64,000 nucleotides of DNA from Heracleum sosnowskyi (lineage: Eukaryota > Streptophyta > Magnoliopsida > Apiales > Apiaceae), in assembly GCA_030848705.1 (NCBI GenBank), contig JAUIZM010000013.1:1488001-1552000 (forward strand), given 5' to 3'. The position numbers and the translations under genes were made by a program. Each line of letters begins with the position of its first letter. Position 1 is the stretch's first letter. Below, piece after piece: positions 9,905 to 19,881 of the stretch. The notes under the pieces are model-generated. The model saw nothing but the letters and a program-made list of their open reading frames with translations, made no database searches and was not told the origin of the DNA.

Positions 9905-10830
9905 ATGTACAACCAAAGAGACAGTAAAAGAGGGATAAGAAGGATAAGAGAGGGGTCTCCAGAGAGTGACATCGAAAATAGAAGGCAACCATCGTAGGAG
10001 GAGTATGAAAGGGGGAGAGAGAGAGAGATCAAAAAACAGACCCAAAACAAAAGTTGAGAAGAAAAAAGTGGATGAGACCGGGAAAAAGGAAAGAAAAAAC
10101 CAAAGAGACAGTAAAAGAGGGATAAGAAGGATAAAAGAGGGGTCTCCAAAGAGTGACGCCGAAAATAGAAGGCAACCACCACCATAGGAGGAGGCATGAG
10201 AGAGAGAGAGGCAAATAACATAAATAAATTAACCCCAAAAAAAGTACAAACTCGACAATATCGACAAAGAACAATTTGTCACTGCCAGCTCAAACAACAA
10301 CCCATGACAAATATGTACTTTAATGAGTAGACCAACTCCAAGTGCATTTACATGCACAAAGCCTACAAATTTGGTTCAATCATTCCATCAAACACATAAT
10401 ACACACTCTAAATAAACACAAACTAAACAGTCAACGAATGCATTTGAGTAAACAATTATGACGTACCCTAAATAAACGAAACATAACATACATTTCAGTA
10501 AATGTGTTGTAATATATTACGTCTTCCCGATGATCGTCACATGAGATAAGGGTCTCTAGAGAGTGACACCGAAAATAGAAGGCAACCACCATTGGAAGGG
10601 GCATGAAAGGGGAGAGAGAGCGATCAAAATACAGATCCTAAACAAAAGTTGAGAAGAAAAGGTGGAGGAGACGGAGAGAAAGAAAATAAAATTCAAAGAG
10701 ACAGTAAAAGAGGGATAAGAAGGATAAGTGAGGGGTCTCCAAAGAGTGATATCGAAAATAGAAAGCAGCCACCACCGTAGGAGGGGGTATGAGAGGGGGG
10801 GGATTTCAGGATGGGGTGGAGAATGCAATA
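9905..10830. repeat. Purine-rich interrupted tandem repeat
   Basis: GAGACAGTAAAAGAGGGATA occurs at about 9918, 10105 and 10698, each followed by AGAGGGGTCTCC and GAAAATAGAAGGCA-like sequence. The first two are 187 bp apart. A 300-bp non-repeat segment (10230-10535) splits the array. The strand is strongly G/A-rich; the open frames in it are low-complexity and not believable genes. Confidence 0.8.
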
Positions 10831-11035
10831 ATTTTTCAATGAACTAAAAATTTCAATGAGTCAATTTATTCAATGCGAAATGATAATTATACTCTCAAAT
10901 TTCAAAATGACATTTTAATCTATATTATAATTATCTCATTTCAATATATCTGTAACTCATAAAATACGTTGAAATTAAAGAAATTTACGCAATATTCAAG
11001 AACATGCCCGTGCCTCGCACGGGTTATAAAGCTAG

Positions 11036-12457
11036 TTATAATTTATATTATAAATTATAGGAGGGTGATAATTGAAGATGGAGGAATGAGTAGCCTTCAC
11101 ACATTACGTCCTCACGCGTGTCAGTGAAAACTGACACGCTTTTCCTTTAAAAGAAAAAGTAATTATGTCCTATATCTTCGATAGATTTTGTTCAAGTGGT
11201 TTACGTACATTAGACGCGCTTCCGAATTACTAACATTCATATGTACATTTTGTTATCGAATAGTTTATTTTAATTTTTAGTGGCCATATTTCACACAATT
11301 TTTTAAAAAATGGCTGAATTTTCCAGTTTGAAAATTAATGGTCAAATTGTATTTTCATCTTTTAAAAGAATGACCATGAACATGAAAAGGAGTCATCCTT
11401 TTAAAAAAATTAAACAAAATATCGTCATCCTTTTGAAAAAAAAGTTAGTAAGAGTCACTTTTTTAAAACGCGAAAACTAAAACTAACCATTATTTTGTGA
11501 ACTCGAAAGGTTGGTCCTAATTTTGAAATTCGATATAAATGAGAGACCTGGTGACAAATGAGACTTGTTGCCAATAGTTGTTGTTAACGCTTTGGCTGCT
11601 GCAATGCTCGTCACAATAGTTTCATTTTTATGGTTGCAGACTTGTAGCTACACAATCATTTTTATGGGGCTGCTTCCTATAGCAGTTTAAACTTTAAAGA
11701 ACTAATAGGAGATGTTGTTGTTTATTGTTTAGTGCTACAGTTTAGGGTGTTTTTATTTTTTAGTTAATGTGGACTGTGCCACTGGTTTCTGTTTAAACAT
11801 TGAAGATTTGAAGTAGTTTTATTTGAACTTTGAAGATATATAATGTATTGTTAATTCTGGTGACATGAACTCTTAAAGCATTTCGTGTACATATTCGTGT
11901 TAATTTTGTTTCGTTTCGTGTAAACGAAAACTACACGATTAATCTTGTGTCGTGTCGTGTCGTTTCGTGTTTTTACTGTGTCGTGTTCGTGTCTAGATTT
12001 TGAGTACACAAATTTATTTTGTGTCGTTTTCGGGTAGAACCTTCAGATACATGAAACACGAAAATACACGACACAAACGAATTGGCAGGTCTAACAAATT
12101 GTACAATCTCCTGGACGACACCGAAATTGTTTTGAATGGTACTGACACAAAATTGAAGGTTCTTCCGGCTGGCTTTTTACTCTATCAATAAATGCATATG
12201 TAAATGCATATGTAGTATTAAAAATAATCTTTTTGGTTGACTTTTTATTATATTTTATTTGTCATTTTGCACTTTGTTAAGTTTGTATGCATGTGTTCAC
12301 TGTTTTTGAATTATTATAATACCAATATGAGTATAAAAGTATAAATAAGCTTGAAAATTATATTAAATTTATAAATTTAAACTAAATGCATCTCTTCTAA
12401 TAAAACAATTGATAACTAAATTCCAAATAATACTACATAATCTTATTTTAATATGTA
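11036..12457. other. Intergenic repeats; CGTGT-rich element
   Basis: 11185-11340 copies 3340-3500. About 11890-12093 is rich in CGTGTCGTGTCG on the left and CACGAAAATACACGAC on the right, and ends CGAATTGGCAGGTCTA, close to the terminal sequence of the element at 35581-36284. No genes. Confidence 0.5.
11185..11340 (+). repeat. Dispersed repeat, copy 2 (other copy 3340-3500)
   Basis: Near copy of 3340-3500, including GTTTACGTACATTA, GCTTCCGAATTACTAAC and TGGCCATATTTCACAC. Confidence 0.8.
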
Positions 12458-12791
12458 TCTATACTATTATATGACAGCCGAAAGATTAAAAACACATTAC
12501 TTTTTCTATTTTTCCTAACAAAATTTCATCTTTTTCTAAAATTATCACGGACAATTATCTTTTTTAACTAAAACATGTTATATATTCTATTTTTCCATGT
12601 TAGACCCCATCCTTTAACTAAAATTAACATGCCTACTTTTTTTTAACAAATGCAATTAATAAATTATTAATCACTTATTATTCAGATTATTAATCATCCA
12701 GATCATTCAGATTACTAATCATCCAGATCATCCAGATTATTAATCAGCCAGAAAAACCAACAAGTCGGATAATTTGATTCAGATTTAACAA
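12458..12791 (+). mobile_element. 5' end of a Helitron, interrupted by the LTR element
   Basis: A|TCTATACTATTATATGAC at 12458 is a typical plant Helitron 5' start. What follows (ATTATCACGGACAATTATC, CTAAAACATGTTA) matches the Helitron-type sequence at 33975-34937. The LTR retrotransposon starts at 12797, so the rest of this Helitron should lie beyond 24581, where I could not find its 3' end. At 12670-12755 ATCATCCAGAT/CATTCAGATT motifs repeat. Confidence 0.55.
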
Positions 12792-12796
12792 ATGAC

Positions 12797-14211
12797 TGAT
12801 AACGTGTATTTTATACACGTTTTTGTCTCTCTTTCTCTTGGTTTTCTTTCGGTTCCATATGCATTTTATTTATATTTGTTATGTTTCCCTTTTTCAGTGC
12901 CACATGATTATTTGTTCAAAAGATGACTTATTGTGGGCTTGAAAGCAAAGATTATTCAAGAGGGAATTTAGAAGATGTTGGATTGCGATGCCGGGAGATT
13001 CAAATGCATGATTTTGGAGATTTTTGTCCGCACGGGCATCCACACGGCCGTTCATTAGGCCGTGCGAAGTGTTCCAAGTGATGCAGAAAAATCGCACGGG
13101 CGTCCGCACGGCCGTTCATTAGGCCGTGCGAAGTGTTCCAAGTGATGCAGAAAGATTGCACGGGCGTCTGCACGGCCGTTCATCAGACCGTGCATGGCAT
13201 GCTGGAACTATTTGGAAGCAATTTGACCATTTTATCCTCTTGACTAATGGATGTATTAAGTGTGTAGTTGGGAACCAAGCATTGGGCATCCATTCTATCA
13301 TCTATTATCACATCTTCATCTTATCTTTCTCTCACCAAGAACATTCAATTAGGGTTAGAGGAAGCATTTATTACTTGTAATCTAGCATTGATTATGAGTA
13401 ACTAACTTCATTTATTTGGCTCAAGGAAGGATTTCTTGTACTAAACCCATTTCATTTTAAGTAAGATCTTTTCATTCTATCTTGAATACTTGTGTTGTAT
13501 TGTTCATGAATTTGCTTGGAGATTTGTAAGTTGCTTCACCTTACTCTTCTTGTAATTTTAATTGCTAATTGTTTGTGCTAATCCGTAATTGTTAGTACAT
13601 TCATTATAGTAGCACAAGATTTAGTGTACCTAAATCCTCAAGATTTAAGTGCAAGTACCTAGGTTGAGCTCCTCATCCTTGGATTTGTCCTAACCTCTCT
13701 TTGTTTAATTCCTTGATTTGGTTAAACTAGTATTGCTTCAATATTGGTTGCGAGTATCAAGAGAACTAATTTATGTGCTTCACTAAATTAGTGTTTTAGA
13801 AGAGAAATAAGATTTTGTGTGCTTCACCAATTATCTTGGTTAGGTAGAGTTGGGTTTATCTTACTTGAATTTGTTTGGGTTGAAGTACTTGATTTTCCAT
13901 TATCCTTGGGTCAAATATCTCTCTATCTTGCTAATTAACTCATTGTGCCTTATTGTGTTGGTAAATTGGATGATTGACATTAACTTAGTTGTATTTCTCT
14001 AGTAATTTATTTCTTGTATGCAAGGTGTTTGATAAAATACCACAACCAACTCAAAACCCCCCCACCATTTTACTTTACACTAGTATTGAACGCTATTCCC
14101 TTGGGTTTGATCCCTACTTGCCACATTTGTTATATTTTATAGTTAAGTGCGAACATAGTAGAGCATAACATTATTATTATCAATTTGGCGCGTCGACGAC
14201 GGACGTGGCCA
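12797..14211 (+). repeat. 5' LTR (1415 bp)
   Basis: Starts TGATAACG and ends GGCCA (TG..CA borders). The first 30 bases hold a 9-bp perfect stem (AACGTGTAT / ATACACGTT, 3-base loop). It contains two full 64-bp hairpin units and a partial third at 13030-13193. Confidence 0.95.
13030..13193 (+). repeat. 64-bp hairpin repeats in 5' LTR
   Basis: Units start at 13030, 13094 and 13158 (last partial). Each holds GCACGGCC-N8-GGCCGTGC or a close variant, an 8-bp GC-rich stem. The 3' LTR has one more unit. Confidence 0.9.
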
Positions 14212-14216
14212 AATTT

Positions 14217-14234
14217 TGGCGCCGCTGCCGGGGA
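14217..14234 (+). promoter_or_regulatory. Primer-binding site
   Basis: TGGCGCCGCTGCCGGGGA begins five bases after the 5' LTR. It is complementary, with about one mismatch, to the 3' end of plant tRNA-Asp, the usual primer for Athila-type elements. Confidence 0.85.
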
Positions 14235-14337
14235 TTTAGTTTTAGTTCAATATTAGCGCACGTATAAAATTGTGAATATTTTAGTTTCATTGTGCATATT
14301 TATTTATTTTCCTTGATTTTAGAATTTTTTGCTATGT

Positions 14338-14436
14338 ATGACTCGATCCTCTTGTGTAGGTGATCTTGCATATTCATCTAATCCCGAGAGACTCTTGCGA
14401 AGGAATTTAAGGCAACCAAGTGTCAATATAGCTTAA
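14338..14436 (+). pseudogene. Probable original gag N-terminus cut off by a stop
   Basis: ATG at 14338 opens MTRSSCVGDLAYSSNPE and runs 32 codons to TAA at 14434-14436. It is in the same frame as the long gag-pol frame, and the MTRSS start resembles Athila gag proteins. The simplest reading is that one nonsense change separated the first 32 residues from the rest. Translation would then have to restart at the next in-frame ATG (14509), or read through. It may instead be a true short leader frame, but the shared frame and family resemblance argue against that. Confidence 0.6.
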
Positions 14437-14475
14437 TCAAGTCAAACTACTTCTAGTACACCTTCGGAAGAGGAG

Positions 14476-17400
14476 TTGGGCGAGGGTTCTCCCCTTGACA
14501 TTCACGCCATGGACAATCCTCCTCCACGCACACTCAAGGAGATTGCTTCTCCTAGTTCCGTTCAACTACCGCTATGCATTGTTTTTCCGGGAGGACAACC
14601 ATTTGAGCTAAATGGTGGTCTTATTGCTCTCCTTCCCAAGTTTGGAGGTGAAGGCACAGAAGATCCTTTTAGGCATCTTCAAGAATTTGAAATGGTGTGT
14701 TCTTCAATGAGACCAAGCAATGCTACGGAAGAACAAGTAAAGTTGAAGGCATTTCCCTTCGCTTTAAGAGACAATGCCAAGGCATGGCTATTTTTCCTTC
14801 CTCCAAACTCAATCACTACATGGGAGCAAATGCGAAGTGCTTTCATGGAGAAATTCTTCCCCACATCAAAGGCTACGGGCATCTCTAAAGACATTTGCGC
14901 CATTAGGCAATACTCCGGAGAAACATTGTATGAGTATTGGGAAAGGTTTCAAAAGCTTTGTCAAAGTTGTCCTCCACACTTGATATCAGAAGAGTTGCTT
15001 ATTCACTACTTTTATGGAGGCTTGGAAATTAGTGCTAAATTGCACCTTGATGCCTCAAGTGGTGGAGTTCTTGTGGATAAAACGCCGGATGAGGCTAGGA
15101 AGTTGATAATCAAGATTGCCGCGAATTCTCGCCAATTTGGGGATCGTCAAGAGCATGTCAAGAAGCCTTCCGTGAACGAAGTGTCAACCCAAAGGTTAGA
15201 GGGCCAAATCTCGGACCTAACTTCATTGGTTCGTCAATTAGCCGTTGGGAATCTCCAACAACAAAAATATTGTGGTGTTTGCAATATGACGGATCATGCT
15301 ACAAATGAATGTCTCTCATTCCAACAACCCGAAGAGCAAATTAATGCTATTGGAGGCTTTTCGGGTAATCCACCTCAAAGGAAGTATGACCCCTATAGTA
15401 ACACCTACAATCCCGGTTGGAGAGATCACCCAAATTTCCGATATGGAAATCCCAACGCACCAAACTCTAACCAATACCAACCCCAAAATCCAAACTCTTA
15501 CAACACCCAAAATCAACAAAATCTCCATCCATACCCACAAAAACGCCCCAATCAAAATTTTCAAGCACTTCCACCACCACCGCAATATAATTCCCAAGAC
15601 CATCAAGGGTCTTCTTCATCTTCCACGTCATCATTTGAGGAGATGATGAAACAAATGGCGGCAAACAACCTTCAATTTCAAAATAACACTTCTCAAAGCA
15701 TATCCAACTTGGAAAAGCAAATGAGTCAACTAGCCACAACCGTGAATCGGTTGCAAAGCCAAAGTTCTAGACAACTTCCTTCTCAAGCGGAGGTGAACCC
15801 CAAAGAAAATGCTAGTGTCGTGACTTTGAGAAGTGGGAAAGAATTGAAGGATCTTCATGTTAAGGCCAAGAGTAAGATTGAGAATGGTGGTGAAGGTGAA
15901 AAGGGTGAAAAAGATGAGATCTTGGAGGCTAATGATGAAAATCTTGAAGATGAGATGGAAATTGAAGAAGAGAAAGTTGATGAGGGTAAAAAGGCTGGTG
16001 AGCAAGAAGAAGTTCCACAAGCAAAGAAGGCAAGGTTCATTGATGATGTGGTCATTCGGCCTCCATTCCCTTCAAAATTTGTTAATCCAAAGAAAGAAAT
16101 TGTTGACAAGGAGATGCTTGAGACCTTCCGGAAAGTGGAGATCACTCTCCCGCTCCTAGATGCCATAAACCAAGTCCCGAAGTATGCAAAGTTTCTCAAA
16201 GATTTATGTACTAACAAGAGGAAATTGAGAGGTGACGAGACTATAATGGTGGATGAGAATGTCTCGACCGTGATTCAAAGGAGGTTAACTCAAAAATGTT
16301 CGGATCCGGGCACATTTACCATTCCTTGCAAGATTGGAGGTAAATTCTTTGAAAGAGCTATGCTTGATTTAGGTGCCTCTATCAATGTGATGCCCCTCTC
16401 TATATTTCAAACTTTAAATTTGGGCACACTTAAGCATACAAATGTGATCATTCAACTTGCGGATAGATCAAATTCCTACCCCGAGGGGGTAATTGAAGAT
16501 GTACTTGTTCATGTTGATCAAATGGTTTTCCCCGCCGACTTTTACATTTTGACAATGGAAGATGGTCCACCAAACATCAATTCCGCACCAATTCTATTTG
16601 GGCGTCCATTCTTAAAAACGGCCAAGACAAAGATTAACATGGATGATGGTTCTCTCACTATGGAGTTTGGCGATGAAGTTGTCAAGTTCAATATTTATGA
16701 TGCCATGAAATTTCCTAGTGAGGCACACTCTATTTGCTCCATTGATGTCATTGATAGATTGGCTCAACAATCTTTTGACATGGGAAATAAAGGAGCACTC
16801 CAAGTGGTTCTTGAGGGATGTGCAAGTGAAGATGATGGATTTCCTAATTCGGAAGAAGTAAATGAGGCAATTATGGAGCTCAATGTATTGGAGCCTTTAC
16901 CCCAAAGGTATGATCTTGCAAAAATTGATCTTCCTTTGTCTTATTCTAAATTGCTTCCTTCTATTGAAAATCCTCCTATTTTGGAATTGAAAGTATTGCC
17001 TAACCATCTCAAGTATGCTTATCTTGGGAACAATGAGACTCTTCCCGTAATCATAGCTTCTAATTTGAGTATTGTACAAGAAGAGCGCCTTTTGCGGGTT
17101 CTTAAAGATCACAAAAGTGCTATTGGGTGGACCATTGCCGACATTAAAGGTATTAGCCCTTCCACATGCATGCATCGCATACTATTTGAAGACGGAGCTA
17201 AGCCCACTAGAGACCCACAAAGAAGACTCAACCCGGCAATGATGGAATTTGTTAAAAAGGATATTCTCAAGCTACTAGATGTGGGAATCATTTTTCCAAT
17301 CTCGGATAGCAAATGGGTGAGTCCGGTGCATTGTGTTCCTAAGAAGGCGGGTATAACTCTTGTGGAGAATCTTAAGGGGGAGCTTGTGTCAACCCGAGTC

Positions 17401-19881
17401 CAAAATGGGTGGCGAATGTGCATAGATTATCGCAAGTTGAATGCGGTAACTCGAAAAGACCATTTCCCTCTCCCTTTCATTGATCAAATGTTGGAGAGGT
17501 TGGCCGGGAAGGAATTCTATTGCTTTTTAGATGGATTTAGCGGATATCATCAAATTGTCATTGCTCCCGAAGATCAAGACAAAACCACATTCACTTGTCC
17601 TTTTGGCACGTTTGCATTTCGTAAACTCTCATTTGGCTTATGTGGTGCTCCCGCAACTTTTCAAAGGTGTATGGTGAGTATTTTCTCCGATATGATAGAG
17701 AATGGAATTGAGGTCTTTATGGATGATTTCTCTATTTCGGGTGATTCTTTTGATGAATGTCTTCAAATTCTTACACATGCTTTGGATCGATGCTTGGAGA
17801 CTAATCTAGTGCTCAATTATGAAAAATGTCATTTCATGGTCCAAGAAGGTATTGTATTGGGGCATATTGTGTCTAGGAAGGGCATTGAGGTTGACAAGGC
17901 AAAAGTTGATGTTATTTCAAGTCTTCCCTACCCTTCGAATGTCAAAGATGTGCGATCTTTTCTTGGTCATGCCGGATTCTATAGGAGGTTTATCAAGGAT
18001 TTCTCCAAAGTGGCTCTTCCCTTATCATCTCTCCTACAAAAGGATGTGGAGTTCAAAATTGATGAAAAATGCAAGGTGGCTTTTGACCATCTCAAGAAAG
18101 CTTTAACTTCGGCTCCCATCATTAAAGCTCCGGATTGGTCTCTTCCTTTTGAGATTATGTGTGATGCTAGCAATTATGCGGTTGGTGCGGTGTTAGGGCA
18201 AAAAGTTGACAAACGATCTCATGTGATTTATTATGCCTCACGCACACTCAACTCCGCCCAAGTAAACTACACCACCACCGAAAAAGAATTGCTTGCTATT
18301 GTCTTTGCTCTTGACAAGTTTCGTTCATATCTTCTTCGTTACAAAGTCATTGTGTACACGGATCATGCCGCCTTAAGACATCTTTTGGCGAAGAAAGAGT
18401 CAAAGCCTAGGTTGATTCGGTGGATTTTTCTCCTCCAAGAATTTGACATAGAGATCAAAGATAAAATCGGTGCCGAGAACTTAGTGGCAGACCACTTGAG
18501 TCGACTTGTGAGGGGTGAAGATGCTTTTCCTCTTCAAGAATTATTTCCGGATGAGCACTTATTCAAAATTCAAACCGAGGTGCCATGGTATGCGGACCTT
18601 GTGAACTACATAGTGTGCCAAACTTCTCCCAAGGGAATGCCTAAGTATCAAAGGGAAAAATTAAGGAGTGAAGCCAAACACTACATTTGGGATGATCCTT
18701 ATCTTTGGAAACATTGTGCGGATCAAGTCTTGAGAAGGTGTGTTCCGGAGTCGGAAATTGCTTCAATCCTTCAATTTTGTCATTCTTATGCTTGTGGAGG
18801 CCATTTTGGGAAAGATAGAACGGCTAGGAAGGTGCTTGAATGTGGATTTACATGGCCAACCCTTTTTCGTGACTCTCATGATTTTTGTAAGCAATGTGAA
18901 CCTTGTCAAAGAACCGGCAATATAGCAAAAAGGAATGAAATGCCTCAAACTCCAATTATCGTGGTGGAAATCTTTGATGTGTGGGGTATTGATTTTATGG
19001 GGCCATTTCCATCCTCTTCTCATGGAAATCTCTATATTCTCTTAGCCGTTGATTATGTCTCTAAGTGGGTGGAAGCCAAGGCTACAAAATCGGATGATGG
19101 TAAGGCGGTTGTTGCATTTCTCAAATCTCATGTTTTCAACCGATTTGGTGTTCCTAAAGCTATCATAAGTGATCAAGGAACCCACTTTTGTAATAAATTG
19201 GTGGGAAATCTTCTTAAATCTTATGGGGACTACCATAGAATGGCAACGGCTTATCATCCTCAATCTAATGGTCAAGCCGAAGTTTCTAATCGGGAGATTA
19301 AATCTATTCTTGAGAAGGTGGTGAAACCCTCAAGGAAGGATTGGTGTGTTCGTCTTGAAGATGCTTTATGGGCCTATAGGACGGCATTCAAAACTCCTAT
19401 TGGCATGTCTCCTTACAAGTTGGTTTTTGGTAAATCTTGTCATCTTCCCGTTGAGTTAGAGCACAAAGCTTATTGGGCAATCAAAGCTTGCATTATGGAT
19501 CTTAATGTTGCCGGGGCTCATCGGAAGCTTAATTTGCTTGAATTGGAGGAAATTCGTAACAATGCCTATGAGAATGCTCAATCATATAAGGCTAGGGTGA
19601 AAGACTTCCATGACCGTTCACTCGTTCCTAAAGCATTTTGTGTTGGGCAAAAGGTTCTCCTCTACAACTCTCGTCTCAAGTTAATGCCCGGAAAGCTTCG
19701 TTCTCGTTGGTTGGGCCCATTTGTTGTTGTGAAAATCTACCCCCATGGAGCGGTGGATTTGCGGAGTTTATCTACCAACAAAGAATTCAAGGTGAATGGT
19801 CACCGTCTCAAGCCTTTCTATGAAGGATTTCAAGAATCTACAATTGATGTCATCTCATTAGCGGAACCCCTTCATGGATGA
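14476..19881 (+). CDS. gag-pol: Gag-pol polyprotein, Athila-type retrotransposon
   Basis: Open frame of 1801 codons counted from 14476; that codon is TTG, and the first in-frame ATG is at 14509. Residue numbers count from 14476. Domains in order: gag capsid region (about 60-240); CCHC zinc knuckle C266-x2-C269-x4-H274-x4-C279; Gln/Asn/Pro-rich linker; acidic coiled-coil-like stretch (about 475-520); aspartic protease with DLGAS at 631 (Leu replaces the usual Thr/Ser, common in this lineage); reverse transcriptase (about 900-1110) with FMDDF, catalytic D1083 D1084; RNase H with D1230 and YTDH further on; integrase with H1436/H1443/C1474/C1477 zinc site and DD35E core D1506, D1566, E1602. The product would make the capsid, copy the RNA and insert the cDNA. 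There is no internal stop. Ends at TGA. Small frames overlapping it are not genes. Confidence 0.95.
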   Translation: MGEGSPLDIHAMDNPPPRTLKEIASPSSVQLPLCIVFPGGQPFELNGGLIALLPKFGGEGTEDPFRHLQEFEMVCSSMRPSNATEEQVKLKAFPFALRDNAKAWLFFLPPNSITTWEQMRSAFMEKFFPTSKATGISKDICAIRQYSGETLYEYWERFQKLCQSCPPHLISEELLIHYFYGGLEISAKLHLDASSGGVLVDKTPDEARKLIIKIAANSRQFGDRQEHVKKPSVNEVSTQRLEGQISDLTSLVRQLAVGNLQQQKYCGVCNMTDHATNECLSFQQPEEQINAIGGFSGNPPQRKYDPYSNTYNPGWRDHPNFRYGNPNAPNSNQYQPQNPNSYNTQNQQNLHPYPQKRPNQNFQALPPPPQYNSQDHQGSSSSSTSSFEEMMKQMAANNLQFQNNTSQSISNLEKQMSQLATTVNRLQSQSSRQLPSQAEVNPKENASVVTLRSGKELKDLHVKAKSKIENGGEGEKGEKDEILEANDENLEDEMEIEEEKVDEGKKAGEQEEVPQAKKARFIDDVVIRPPFPSKFVNPKKEIVDKEMLETFRKVEITLPLLDAINQVPKYAKFLKDLCTNKRKLRGDETIMVDENVSTVIQRRLTQKCSDPGTFTIPCKIGGKFFERAMLDLGASINVMPLSIFQTLNLGTLKHTNVIIQLADRSNSYPEGVIEDVLVHVDQMVFPADFYILTMEDGPPNINSAPILFGRPFLKTAKTKINMDDGSLTMEFGDEVVKFNIYDAMKFPSEAHSICSIDVIDRLAQQSFDMGNKGALQVVLEGCASEDDGFPNSEEVNEAIMELNVLEPLPQRYDLAKIDLPLSYSKLLPSIENPPILELKVLPNHLKYAYLGNNETLPVIIASNLSIVQEERLLRVLKDHKSAIGWTIADIKGISPSTCMHRILFEDGAKPTRDPQRRLNPAMMEFVKKDILKLLDVGIIFPISDSKWVSPVHCVPKKAGITLVENLKGELVSTRVQNGWRMCIDYRKLNAVTRKDHFPLPFIDQMLERLAGKEFYCFLDGFSGYHQIVIAPEDQDKTTFTCPFGTFAFRKLSFGLCGAPATFQRCMVSIFSDMIENGIEVFMDDFSISGDSFDECLQILTHALDRCLETNLVLNYEKCHFMVQEGIVLGHIVSRKGIEVDKAKVDVISSLPYPSNVKDVRSFLGHAGFYRRFIKDFSKVALPLSSLLQKDVEFKIDEKCKVAFDHLKKALTSAPIIKAPDWSLPFEIMCDASNYAVGAVLGQKVDKRSHVIYYASRTLNSAQVNYTTTEKELLAIVFALDKFRSYLLRYKVIVYTDHAALRHLLAKKESKPRLIRWIFLLQEFDIEIKDKIGAENLVADHLSRLVRGEDAFPLQELFPDEHLFKIQTEVPWYADLVNYIVCQTSPKGMPKYQREKLRSEAKHYIWDDPYLWKHCADQVLRRCVPESEIASILQFCHSYACGGHFGKDRTARKVLECGFTWPTLFRDSHDFCKQCEPCQRTGNIAKRNEMPQTPIIVVEIFDVWGIDFMGPFPSSSHGNLYILLAVDYVSKWVEAKATKSDDGKAVVAFLKSHVFNRFGVPKAIISDQGTHFCNKLVGNLLKSYGDYHRMATAYHPQSNGQAEVSNREIKSILEKVVKPSRKDWCVRLEDALWAYRTAFKTPIGMSPYKLVFGKSCHLPVELEHKAYWAIKACIMDLNVAGAHRKLNLLELEEIRNNAYENAQSYKARVKDFHDRSLVPKAFCVGQKVLLYNSRLKLMPGKLRSRWLGPFVVVKIYPHGAVDLRSLSTNKEFKVNGHRLKPFYEGFQESTIDVISLAEPLHG

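Larger units (their letters stand above)
7552..11035 (+). mobile_element. Composite Helitron-like region with a clear 3' end
   Basis: The 3' end is typical: stem CCCGTGC / GCACGGG with loop CTC (11007-11023), then CTAG at 11032-11035 followed by T. The proposed 5' TC at 7552 follows A and leads into ATAATAGAGCAAC, similar to the Helitron starting at 26243; another similar start-like block (GGGGGTTGTTTGAGACAATT) is at about 9541, so the true 5' end may be there and the region may be two elements. No Rep/helicase is encoded; it would be non-autonomous. Confidence 0.5.

Noticed and set aside
9856..10828. Open frames with membrane-like residues in the purine-rich array
   Set aside because: Low-complexity translation of G/A or C/T tracts, on both strands at once.
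11940..12000. Telomere-like repeats
   Set aside because: The motif is GTGTC, not TTTAGGG, and it is irregular.
12000..12191. A 63-codon gene
   Set aside because: Half of it is the CGTGT/CACGA repeat; no conserved features.
13100..13380. Frames in the LTR (also at 23490-23751)
   Set aside because: LTR sequence; the frames differ between the LTRs only by repeat number and have no protein features.
15296..16217. Several 90-120-codon frames on both strands
   Set aside because: They lie within the gag linker of the polyprotein in other frames.
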